DNA of 54,090 nt, taken from assembly GCA_963169665.1 (NCBI GenBank), contig CAUJET010000006.1, positions 1 through 54,090 of the forward strand, in the 5' to 3' direction. The position numbers and the translations under genes are program-made. Under the pieces are notes generated by a model that saw only the letters and a program-made list of their open reading frames with translations, made no database searches and was not told where the DNA came from. Below, piece after piece: positions 7,560-14,610 of the stretch (the first letter of the stretch is position 1; each line of letters opens with the position of its first letter). This DNA comes from Actinomycetota bacterium (GTDB lineage Bacteria; Actinomycetota; Acidimicrobiia; Acidimicrobiales; Ilumatobacteraceae).

Positions 7560-9152
7560 ATGCGGTCCCCGACACGGAGAGTCACCAGTTGCGCGCTGGC
7601 CGTTGCGTTGGTCGGCGGCGCGATGTTCCTCGCCGGGTCCGACCGCGTCGAGGACGCGAGCGCGGCGACGCCGGCACGCTTCGTCACCGGGTGGATCCCG
7701 AACTGGTCGAGCTCGGCCGTCATCGAGGGCACCCGCGCCATCAACGGCGGCTACGCGAACGTGTTCGGCGAGGTGTCCCCGTTCGGCTTCAGCGCGGTCG
7801 CCGCCGACCGGATCGCGACGAGCGGGACCGAGGGCAACCTCACCGTCGCGGTCACCTCGCTGCGCAACCAGGGGCTGCCGGTGCTGCCCAGCATCACCGA
7901 CGGAACGGGGAAGCTCGTGATGGCCGGCATCCTCGCCAACCCCGCCACGCGCAGCCAGCACGTCCAGGCCATCACGAATCTGGTCGTCGCTCGCGGCTAC
8001 GACGGCATCGACCTCGACTACGAGGGCTTCGCGTTCAGCGACGGACGTTCGTCGTGGACCTCGACCCGGCCGAACTGGGCGGCGTTCATCGCGGAGCTCG
8101 GCGCCTCGCTCCACGCCCAAGGCAAGCTGCTGTCGGTCACCGTGCCCCCGATCTGGGACGGCGGGTCGAGCGGTTACTGGGTGTACGCGTGGCCCGAGAT
8201 GCTGCCGCACATCGATCGGCTCCGGCTGATGGTCTACGACTGGAGCGTCTCGTCGCCGGGCCCGGTGTCGCCGCTGTCGTGGCAGGCCAACGTCATCTCG
8301 TACGTCACGTCGGTCGTGCCCGCCGATCAGCGCAGCAAGGTGCAGATCGGCGTGAACGCGTACGGGCGAAGCTGGGCGACCGTGACCTCGGGGACGTGTC
8401 CCACGAACGCCTCGCTCGCCACCCTCGGCGTGCAGATGGAGAGCGCCGCCCAGCTCGCCGCGGACAACGGTGCGACGCCCGTGCGCGACGCCTCGGGGGA
8501 GCTCCGCTTCACCTACGACGTGAGCTACACGGGCAACAAGACCGGCCCCACCCCGGCGCCGTTGCTCCCCACCCCGAGCACCTACGCGAACGGCACGGCG
8601 CCGATCGACACTGGCGTGCTGCGCCCGGCTCTGCGGCTCAACAGCGGCGGGTCCACCACGTGCACCGTACGGCGCACCGTGTACTACCCCGACGAGATGA
8701 CCATCGTTCAACGCACCAACGCCGTGATCCAGGCGGGCCTCTCGGGCATCGCCATCTGGGCACTCGGGTACGACACGCCCGCGCTGTGGGCACCTCTGTC
8801 GGGGATCGACGTGCCCCGTGGGCCGGGTGGCCCGGGTCCCGTCGGCGCACTCGACAGTGCGGCGATCAGCGGCGCCGGTGTCGTCGTGTCGGGCTGGGCA
8901 CTCGACCCCGAGTTCGACCTGCCCGTCACGATCACCGTGTCGGTCACCAACCCCGGCCAGGCCCAGCAGATGAGCGGACCGATCATGGCCCGCGACCTCC
9001 GCCCCGACCTCACCTCCTACCCCAGCCGCACCCACGGCTTCAACGCCGGTGTGGTGATCCCCGCGGTGTCGGGTGCCCAGGTGTGCCTCCACGCCCGAGG
9101 CTTCGGACTCGCCGCCTCGTCGCCCGTGACGATCGGCTGTCGCACCGTCTGA
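7560..9152 (+). CDS. Secreted glycoside hydrolase family 18-like protein
   Basis: 530 residues. Residues 1-40 are a signal peptide (RRVTSC, hydrophobic core, cleavage near ASAATPA). The catalytic barrel (about 40-425) contains YDGIDLDYEGF, the GH18 DGxDxDxE signature with Tyr where chitinases have Trp, so the catalytic Glu is present; LMVYDWSV is the typical second barrel motif. After a Gly/Pro linker (about 420-430), a roughly 95-residue C-terminal beta domain begins with a SGWALDPEFDLPVTITV segment, probably a binding or spacer module. Likely substrates are beta-1,4-linked N-acetylglucosamine polymers outside the cell. The start is set by TAGGGT 7 nt upstream. Confidence 0.82.
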   Translation: MRSPTRRVTSCALAVALVGGAMFLAGSDRVEDASAATPARFVTGWIPNWSSSAVIEGTRAINGGYANVFGEVSPFGFSAVAADRIATSGTEGNLTVAVTSLRNQGLPVLPSITDGTGKLVMAGILANPATRSQHVQAITNLVVARGYDGIDLDYEGFAFSDGRSSWTSTRPNWAAFIAELGASLHAQGKLLSVTVPPIWDGGSSGYWVYAWPEMLPHIDRLRLMVYDWSVSSPGPVSPLSWQANVISYVTSVVPADQRSKVQIGVNAYGRSWATVTSGTCPTNASLATLGVQMESAAQLAADNGATPVRDASGELRFTYDVSYTGNKTGPTPAPLLPTPSTYANGTAPIDTGVLRPALRLNSGGSTTCTVRRTVYYPDEMTIVQRTNAVIQAGLSGIAIWALGYDTPALWAPLSGIDVPRGPGGPGPVGALDSAAISGAGVVVSGWALDPEFDLPVTITVSVTNPGQAQQMSGPIMARDLRPDLTSYPSRTHGFNAGVVIPAVSGAQVCLHARGFGLAASSPVTIGCRTV

Positions 9153-9190
9153 CAGGCGCGAGCGAGGTGTGCGACTCGGGGCGAGGGTCC

Positions 9191-9196
9191 TAGATT
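9191..9196 (+). promoter_or_regulatory. -10 hexamer TAGATT (leaderless)
   Basis: TAGATT, 7 nt before the ATG at 9204, is among the best -10 matches in the window. Confidence 0.6.
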
Positions 9197-9203
9197 GCGG
9201 CCC

Positions 9204-10073
9204 ATGACGTCGAACGCAGCGCCCACTCCCGACGGAGCAGCCACGGATCGGCTCGATCCTGCGCGGCGGCGCCAGGGCGACCGCTACATCGTCACCGACG
9301 CCGACCGCGACGCGTTCCGCCGCGACGGTTACGTCCACCTCCCCGGGGTGATGAGCGACGACGAGATGGCCGACATCGAGGCCGTGTACGACCGCTTCCT
9401 CCGCGGCGAGATCACGGTGGCCGGCAAGGACTTCAACGACATGACCACCGGCGAGCACGGCACGGATCCGTCCGGCTATGCGGTCGTGAACGTGATGGTG
9501 CCCCGCCGCTACTTGCCCGAGTGGCAGGGCAATCTCTACGAACGCCGGGCGCAGTCGATCGCCGAACAACTCTGCGGCGAGGGTATGACCATCGACTTCG
9601 ACCAGCTGCTCGCCAAGTCGCCGGGGCGCGCCGACGCCGTGTTCCACTGGCACCAGGACCAGGCGTACTGGATCGACACCGACGACCGGCGCACGGCGAC
9701 GTGCTGGCTCGCGGTCGACGATTCGACGATCGAGAACGGCTGCATGCAGTTCCTGCCCGGGTCGCACCACGAGTCGGTGCGCCCGCACCGTCCGCTGCAC
9801 GGCGACCGCAGCGCAAGCCACACGCTCGTCACCGACCTCGGTCCCGACGACGTGATGCGGCCCGTCGAGATCCGCCGAGGCGACATCACGGTCCACAACG
9901 AGGGCGTGCTCCACGGGTCGGGCGGCAACACGTCGGCGTCGAGCCACCGGCGCGCGTACATCGTCGCGTTGCGCAGCGAGTCGACGGTGGCCGAGGAACG
10001 TCGGCGCGGCTTCACCCACAGCCACAACGACGCCGGCGACGTCCTCGACGCGGTCGACGGGCTGCACGCCTGA
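9204..10073 (+). CDS. Phytanoyl-CoA dioxygenase (PhyH) family protein
   Basis: 289 residues of the Fe(II)/2-oxoglutarate-dependent PhyH family. Around the middle, FHWHQDQAYW carries the H-x-D iron pair; WLAVDDSTIENGCMQFLPGSH is the diagnostic PhyH stretch (NG.M..PGSH); VHNEGVLHGSGGN supplies the distal iron His, and the Arg in SHRRAYIVAL binds 2-oxoglutarate. It would hydroxylate a small organic substrate (acyl-CoA, lipid or ectoine-like); the sequence does not say which. The ATG at 9204 follows TAGATT by 7 nt. No metabolic partner is adjacent: the neighbours are a hydrolase and a lipoprotein, each with its own promoter or start context. Confidence 0.87.
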   Translation: MTSNAAPTPDGAATDRLDPARRRQGDRYIVTDADRDAFRRDGYVHLPGVMSDDEMADIEAVYDRFLRGEITVAGKDFNDMTTGEHGTDPSGYAVVNVMVPRRYLPEWQGNLYERRAQSIAEQLCGEGMTIDFDQLLAKSPGRADAVFHWHQDQAYWIDTDDRRTATCWLAVDDSTIENGCMQFLPGSHHESVRPHRPLHGDRSASHTLVTDLGPDDVMRPVEIRRGDITVHNEGVLHGSGGNTSASSHRRAYIVALRSESTVAEERRRGFTHSHNDAGDVLDAVDGLHA

Positions 10074-10163
10074 CCGATCGCAACCCGGCGCGACCGACAC
10101 ATGACCGGAACCTGACCGAACCGATACCGGCTTTCCGCCGCCTCGTCGGCACCATCAACACCC

Positions 10164-10526
10164 GTGCATCAGGCCGACCACACCTCCCGTTCCTCCCCCT
10201 CCCTCGCCGGGCGCCGCCGCGCGACCCTCGCCGTCGCCGTCGCCGTCCTCGCCCTCGCCGCGTCGGCGTGCTCGGCATCGGTCTCGATCGGCGGGAGCAT
10301 CGACGAAGCCGAACTCGAGCAGCAGGTGGCCGAGCAACTCGCGGCCACGGTCGACAACGGCGTCGTGCCGAGCATCGACTGCCCGGGTGACCTCGACGCC
10401 GAGGTCGGCGCGACGACCACCTGCGACCTCACGGTCGAGGGCGACGACGCGACCTATCGGGCGAACGTCGAGGTGACGGCGGTCGACGACGGCGTCGCCT
10501 CGTTCAGTGTCGAGGTCGACGAGTAG
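10164..10526 (+). CDS. DUF4333 lipoprotein
   Basis: 120 residues. The N-terminus has Arg residues, a hydrophobic stretch (LAVAVAVLALA) and the lipobox LAASAC, so it is anchored to the outer face of the membrane by a lipidated Cys. The rest matches DUF4333: SIDCPGDLDAEVGATTTCDLTV with the family's two-Cys pattern, then a short beta strand ending in SFSVEVDE. The function of the domain is unknown; it is common in mycobacteria and relatives. The start is the GTG at 10164; I see no convincing ribosome site or -10 box, so the start is the weakest part of this call. Confidence 0.8.
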   Translation: MHQADHTSRSSPSLAGRRRATLAVAVAVLALAASACSASVSIGGSIDEAELEQQVAEQLAATVDNGVVPSIDCPGDLDAEVGATTTCDLTVEGDDATYRANVEVTAVDDGVASFSVEVDE

Positions 10527-10633
10527 TCCTCGCCCCCCACCCGTCCGCACCCGGCGACCGCGCCCCGAGGCACGGTCACCGGTCGGGCACCGGGTCGGAG
10601 CGGTGTCGGCAGTCGCCGACGAGGTCGTCTCCG

Positions 10634-10639
10634 TAGGCT
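10634..10639 (+). promoter_or_regulatory. -10 hexamer TAGGCT (leaderless)
   Basis: Seven nt before the ATG at 10647. Confidence 0.55.
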
Positions 10640-10646
10640 GGCGGAC

Positions 10647-11687
10647 ATGCCGATCCCCGACGTGTACGCGCCCGCCTCGAATCGCTACGAGAACATGCCG
10701 TACCGACGGTGCGGCCGCAGCGGGTTGCTGTTGCCGGCGCTGTCACTCGGGCTCTGGCACAACTTCGGTCACGACCGCGGGTTCACCACCCAGCAGGCGA
10801 TCTGCCGCCGCGCGTTCGACCTCGGCGTCACCCACTTCGACCTGGCCAACAACTACGGACCGCCGTACGGCGCAGCCGAGGAGAACTTCGGCCGCATGCT
10901 GTCGGTCGACTTCCGGCACCTGCGCGACGAGCTCGTCGTCTCCACCAAGGCCGGCTACGACATGTGGCCGGGGCCCTACGGCAACTTCGGTTCGCGCAAG
11001 TACCTGATCGCGTCGCTCGACCAGTCGCTGCGGCGGATGGGACTCGACTACGTCGACATCTTCTACTCGCACCGTGTCGACCCCGAGACGCCGATCGAGG
11101 AGACCGTCGGCGCGCTCGCGTCGATCGTCCAGCAGGGCAAGGCCCTCTACGTCGGCATCTCGTCGTACAACTCCGAGCGCACCCGTGAGGCCGCGCGACT
11201 GCTGGCCGAGCTGAAGGTGCCGCTGCTCATCCATCAGCCGTCGTACTCGATGCTCAACCGGTGGATCGAGCGCGACGGCCTGCTCGACACGCTCGAGGAC
11301 GTGGGCGCCGGCTGCATCGCCTTCTCACCGCTCGCCCAGGGCATGCTCACCGACCGCTATCTCGGCGGCATCCCGAGCGATTCCCGCATCGCCACCGGCG
11401 GCGCGCTGAACGAGGGGTTGCTCACCGACGACGCGATGACCAAGGTCCGCGCGTTGAACGACCTCGCCGCCGCCCGCGGCCAGACGCTCGCGCAGCTCGC
11501 CCTCGTGTGGGCGCTGCGCGATCAGCGGATGACGTCGCTCGTGATCGGCGCGAGCAGCGTCCGTCAGCTCGAGGACAACGTGGCCGCCCTCGGGAACCTC
11601 CACCTGAGCGACGACGAGCTCGCCGCGATCGAGCCGTACGCACAAGAGGCCGAGATCGATCTCTGGAAGGGCTCCAGCTCGAACTGA
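10647..11687 (+). CDS. Aldo/keto reductase (YghZ/Gpr-like)
   Basis: 346 residues, a TIM-barrel NAD(P)H-dependent oxidoreductase. The catalytic tetrad is visible: Asp and Tyr in HFDLANNYGPP, Lys in STKAGY, His in FYSHRVD. The combination NNYGPPYGAAEENFGR is typical of the YghZ/L-glyceraldehyde-3-phosphate reductase and Kv-beta branch, which detoxifies reactive aldehydes. The C-terminal LVIGASSVRQLEDN segment binds the cofactor phosphate. It is a monocistronic gene by appearance, with a TAGGCT box 7 nt before the ATG. The substrate cannot be fixed from sequence alone. Confidence 0.88.
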   Translation: MPIPDVYAPASNRYENMPYRRCGRSGLLLPALSLGLWHNFGHDRGFTTQQAICRRAFDLGVTHFDLANNYGPPYGAAEENFGRMLSVDFRHLRDELVVSTKAGYDMWPGPYGNFGSRKYLIASLDQSLRRMGLDYVDIFYSHRVDPETPIEETVGALASIVQQGKALYVGISSYNSERTREAARLLAELKVPLLIHQPSYSMLNRWIERDGLLDTLEDVGAGCIAFSPLAQGMLTDRYLGGIPSDSRIATGGALNEGLLTDDAMTKVRALNDLAAARGQTLAQLALVWALRDQRMTSLVIGASSVRQLEDNVAALGNLHLSDDELAAIEPYAQEAEIDLWKGSSSN

Positions 11688-11718
11688 CCGGCCGCCGCCG
11701 CCGGGTCGATCCCTCCCA

Positions 11719-11749
11719 TTACCCGCTGGTAACCACGCGCGCATACGCT
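11719..11749 (+). promoter_or_regulatory. Thiolase promoter with inverted-repeat operator
   Basis: TTACC-CGCT-GGTAA (11719-11732) is a perfect 5-bp-arm inverted repeat ending 12 nt before a TACGCT -10 box (11744-11749), so it covers the expected -35 position. A repressor bound there would block the promoter. A ~45-nt leader with GAGGAGGG then precedes the ATG at 11800. Confidence 0.5.
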
Positions 11750-11799
11750 GGTGCGGGCAAGCGCACGCGGAGTGCGCAGCATTCGAGGAGGGTCTCGTC

Positions 11800-12981
11800 A
11801 TGGCTGGTTCGTACATCGTCGCCGGAGCTCGCACGCCGATCGGCAAGATGAGCGGCGCGCTCGCGTCGTTCAGCGCCGCCGATCTCGGTGGGTTCGCGAT
11901 CAAGGCCGCGCTCGAGCGCGCCGGCGTGTCGCCGGACGAGGTGGAGCACGTCCTCATGGGTCAGGTGCTGATGGCCGGTCAGGGCCAGGTGCCGTCGCGC
12001 CAGGCCGCTGTGAAGGCCGGCATCCCGATGAGCGTCCCGAGCGTCAACATCAACAAGGTCTGCCTGTCGGGCCTCAACACCATCTACCTCGCCGACCAGA
12101 TGATCGCCTCGGGCGAGGCCGACATCGTGGTGGCGGGCGGCATGGAGAGCATGACCAATGCGCCGTACCTCGCGCCCGGCGCCCGCGGCGGCTTCCGCTA
12201 CGGCAACACCGAACTCGCCGACGCGATCATCAAGGACGGCCTGTGGTGCGCGTTCGACGCGTGCCTCATGGGCCTCGGCACCGAGCGCTACGCCGCCGGC
12301 AACATCACACGCGAGCAGCAGGACGAAGTCGCGATGAAGTCGAACGAGCGGGCCGCCAACGCGATCAAGGACGGCAAGTTCGCCGACGAGATCATCCCGG
12401 TGAGCATCCCGCAACGCAAGGGCGAGCCGATCCTGGTGGAGACCGACGAGGGCGTGCGCCCCGGCACCACCATGGAGTCGCTCGGTTCGCTGAAGCCCGC
12501 GTTCGACAAGGAGGGCACGATCACCGCCGCCAACGCGTCGCAGATCAGCGACGGCGGCTCGGCCGTGGTGCTCATGAGTGAGAAGGCACTGAATGCCCGT
12601 GGCATCACGCCGCTCGGTCAGGTCGTCAGCTACGGCATGGTGGCCGGCCCCGACAGCGCGTCGCTGTTGCAGCAGCCGAGCAAGGCGATCCTGAAGGCGC
12701 TCGGCAAGGTGGGCAAGTCGGTGAGCGACGTCGACATCTTCGAGATCAACGAGGCGTTCGCCGCCGTGGGCATCGCCTCGATGGCCGACCTCGGCATCAC
12801 CGACGAGATCGTGAACGTCAACGGCGGTGCGATCGCGCTCGGCCACCCGATCGGCATGAGCGGCAACCGTCTCGCGCTCACGGTGCTGCACGAGCTCCGT
12901 CGTCGTGGCGGCGGCACCGGCGCGGTCGCCCTGTGCGGCGGCGGCGGCCAGGGCGACGCCCTCGTGGTGCGCACCGTCTGA
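11800..12981 (+). CDS. Acetyl-CoA acetyltransferase (thiolase)
   Basis: 393 residues, the usual thiolase II length. Catalytic residues: nucleophilic Cys in NKVCLSGLN (about 88), His in GHPIGMSG (about 349) and the second Cys in ALCGGGGQGD. The loop GGMESMTNAPY and the motif NEAFA are standard. It condenses two acetyl-CoA to acetoacetyl-CoA or cleaves 3-ketoacyl-CoA; in this setting it could feed the ethylmalonyl-CoA pathway upstream of Ccr. Unlike many neighbours it has a proper leader with a GAGGAGGG ribosome site, a promoter with an operator-like repeat, and a strong terminator, so it is a separate regulated unit. Confidence 0.93.
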   Translation: MAGSYIVAGARTPIGKMSGALASFSAADLGGFAIKAALERAGVSPDEVEHVLMGQVLMAGQGQVPSRQAAVKAGIPMSVPSVNINKVCLSGLNTIYLADQMIASGEADIVVAGGMESMTNAPYLAPGARGGFRYGNTELADAIIKDGLWCAFDACLMGLGTERYAAGNITREQQDEVAMKSNERAANAIKDGKFADEIIPVSIPQRKGEPILVETDEGVRPGTTMESLGSLKPAFDKEGTITAANASQISDGGSAVVLMSEKALNARGITPLGQVVSYGMVAGPDSASLLQQPSKAILKALGKVGKSVSDVDIFEINEAFAAVGIASMADLGITDEIVNVNGGAIALGHPIGMSGNRLALTVLHELRRRGGGTGAVALCGGGGQGDALVVRTV

Positions 12982-13002
12982 TCCAGCACGCGCTGATCTC
13001 CA

Positions 13003-13034
13003 CGACCCCCGGCGTCACTCGATGCCGGGGGTCG
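13003..13034 (+). terminator. Thiolase terminator
   Basis: CGACCCCCGGC (13003-13013) and GCCGGGGGTCG (13024-13034) form a perfect 11-bp stem with a 10-nt loop, 22 nt after the thiolase stop. Confidence 0.85.
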
Positions 13035-13170
13035 TTCGCGTCTCGGCCCGGTCCCGCGACATCTCGGTCCCCTCGCTGCACCTTCGTGCACCTTCCTGCA
13101 CCTGCACGAAACGGCGATGAGCAGGGACGATGCGACGATCCACGCGACCATCCACCACCCATCTCGCTCG

Positions 13171-13220
13171 ATGTGGTTGGATGACCACATCAGGTGAAGA
13201 TGACACATCAGATGACGATT
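13171..13220. promoter_or_regulatory. Operator-like repeats upstream of the moxR promoter
   Basis: ATGTGGT (13171-13177) and ACCACAT (13184-13190) form an inverted repeat. Overlapping it, GATGACCACATCAG (13180-13193) recurs as GATGACACATCAG (13199-13211), 19 bp on, and GATGAC appears again at 13211. The cluster ends just before the -35 box at 13232, as expected of activator or repressor sites. Confidence 0.5.
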
Positions 13221-13231
13221 GTTGCGAAGTG

Positions 13232-13260
13232 TTGACAACAACCGCCATTCGTTGTAACGT
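13232..13260 (+). promoter_or_regulatory. Consensus sigma-70-type promoter
   Basis: TTGACA (13232-13237), exactly 17 nt, then TAACGT (13255-13260). This is the only near-perfect two-box promoter I found in the window. Predicted start is near 13267, giving a leader of about 240 nt before moxR. Confidence 0.75.
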
Positions 13261-13344
13261 AACCGACACATAGCGATCAGCGCTCCTCCCACCGACAGCC
13301 ACAAGGCGACAACGGCCACGGAGCAAAGATCGCCACCAAGATCT

Positions 13345-13403
13345 GGGGTACCACCTCTGGAGCTGGCCCGTCCGCCCGCTACCAGGTCCAGGGGTGGTAC
13401 CCC
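13345..13403 (+). promoter_or_regulatory. Long hairpin in the moxR leader
   Basis: GGGGTACCACC (13345-13355) is a perfect inverted copy of GGTGGTACCCC (13393-13403). One T-G wobble and five further pairs (CTGGA 13357-13361 with TCCAG 13387-13391) extend the stem to 17 pairs around a 25-nt loop. In RNA this would be very stable. It may act as an attenuator, protein-binding site or stability element. Confidence 0.55.
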
Positions 13404-13508
13404 GGTTACGTTTTCCGGCCGACTCCGGCACGCTCCCTCCAGGGGTCGAGCGTTCTCCGGCAGAACATTTCTGCAGCCCGGTACTCCCCGTGCCGATGAA
13501 CACTCCCG

Positions 13509-14588
13509 ATGACGCTGTTCACCCGCGGCACCGCCCCGAGCGGACCCAGCATCGAACTCCCCCCACCCGACCTCCGCCAGCCGGCACCGATCGGCTCACC
13601 GACGGGTCTCGGTACGACATCGACCCGGACCCGGTCACCCGGCCCGGCTGAGGTGGAGGCCGCCGGCGCACTCGGTCGAGCGGTCATCGACACCGTCGCC
13701 ACCGTGGTGGCGGGCAGGCGTGACGTGGCCGAGGTCGCGGCCGCGTGCCTGCTCTCGCGTGGCCACCTGCTGATCGAGGACATCCCGGGCGTCGGTAAGA
13801 CACTCCTCGCCCAGGTGATCGCCGCGTCCGTCGGCGGCACGTTCCACCGCATCCAGGGCACCGTCGACCTCCTGCCCGGCGACGTCACCGGCACGCTCGT
13901 CCCCGACGGCGACGGTCTGCGGCTGCGCTTCCGGCCGGGCCCGATCTTCGCCAACGTGGTCGTGTTCGACGAACTGAACCGCACCAACCCGCGGACCCAG
14001 TCGGCGCTCCTCGAAGCGGCCGAGGAGGGCACCGTCAGCGTCGACGGTCGCAGCCACGAACTGCCCGACCCGTTCCTGTTGGTGGCCACGCAGAACCCGA
14101 TCGACATGGCCGGCACGTTCCGGCTCGGCGAGGGAGCGGTCGACCGGTTCGCTGCCGTCGTCTCGCCCGGCCGTGCCGAGTTCGACGACGAGGTCGCCGT
14201 CATCGCCGGCCGCCGCGGCCGCCGGCGCCTCCACGAGGTGCACCCGGTGACCACGATCGACGCCCTCGTGCACGCTCGCGAGACGATCGACCACGTCGCC
14301 GTGCCCGACGCCGTCTCCCGCTGGATCGTCGAATTGCTCGAGGCCACGCGACGCCATCCTCGGGTTCGCCTCGGTGCCTCCACGCGCGGCGGGCTCGCCG
14401 TCGTCGGACTCGCCCGAGCCGTCGCCGCCATGCGCGGTCGTGCGTTCGTCGTCCCCGACGACGTCGCTGCCGTGGTGGTGCCGGCGCTCGCCCACCGCGT
14501 GCTCCTGGTCGACGGTGACGGTTCGACGGCGGCCGGCCGCGAGGTCGTCACCGAGTGCCTGCACCAGGTCCGGCCGCCCGCGGCATGA
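13509..14588 (+). CDS. moxR: MoxR-family AAA+ ATPase
   Basis: 359 residues. After a ~45-residue Pro-rich N-terminus, the AAA+ core has Walker A EDIPGVGKT (about 91-99), Walker B VVFDELNRTNP with the family's ELNR box, sensor-1 VATQNPID and an Arg-finger region, followed by the small lid domain to the end. MoxR ATPases act as chaperones for membrane or von Willebrand-domain partners and nearly always sit next to DUF58 and transglutaminase genes, as here. The start at 13509 lacks a clear ribosome site; GTG codons further in are possible. The stop overlaps a four-codon mini-ORF (see 14584-14610). Transcription probably comes from the strong promoter at 13232. Confidence 0.9.
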   Translation: MTLFTRGTAPSGPSIELPPPDLRQPAPIGSPTGLGTTSTRTRSPGPAEVEAAGALGRAVIDTVATVVAGRRDVAEVAAACLLSRGHLLIEDIPGVGKTLLAQVIAASVGGTFHRIQGTVDLLPGDVTGTLVPDGDGLRLRFRPGPIFANVVVFDELNRTNPRTQSALLEAAEEGTVSVDGRSHELPDPFLLVATQNPIDMAGTFRLGEGAVDRFAAVVSPGRAEFDDEVAVIAGRRGRRRLHEVHPVTTIDALVHARETIDHVAVPDAVSRWIVELLEATRRHPRVRLGASTRGGLAVVGLARAVAAMRGRAFVVPDDVAAVVVPALAHRVLLVDGDGSTAAGREVVTECLHQVRPPAA

Positions 14589-14610
14589 CGGCGGCATGAC
14601 GGCGGCATGA
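14584..14610 (+). repeat. 11-nt duplication creating two ATGA-linked mini-ORFs
   Basis: CATGACGGCGG (14584-14594) is repeated at 14595-14605 and begins again at 14606. The moxR stop overlaps ATG 14585; that mini-ORF (Met-Thr-Ala-Ala, stop 14597-14599) overlaps ATG 14596; the second, identical mini-ORF (stop 14608-14610) overlaps ATG 14607 of the next gene. Three consecutive ATGA junctions result. Confidence 0.8.

Larger units (their letters stand above)
12982..13231. other. Intergenic region upstream of the moxR promoter
   Basis: Holds the thiolase terminator, short GCACCTTC-type direct repeats (about 13070-13110) and the operator-like repeats at 13171-13220. It is visibly more AT-rich towards the right. 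I see no supported gene. Confidence 0.5.

Noticed and set aside
7380..10100. 906-codon minus-strand open frame across the GH18 and PhyH genes
   Set aside because: Antisense shadow of two well-supported genes in very GC-rich DNA; His/Arg/Gly-rich, no family and no start signals.
13016..13319. Minus-strand frame with two hydrophobic stretches upstream of thiolase
   Set aside because: It lies over the moxR promoter and the thiolase terminator, runs into the thiolase gene antisense, and has no ribosome site or -10/start spacing.
13496..13651. 51-codon ORF from ATG 13496 overlapping the moxR start in another frame
   Set aside because: His/Arg/Pro-rich with no family; no ribosome site. Kept only as a reminder that the moxR start is uncertain.
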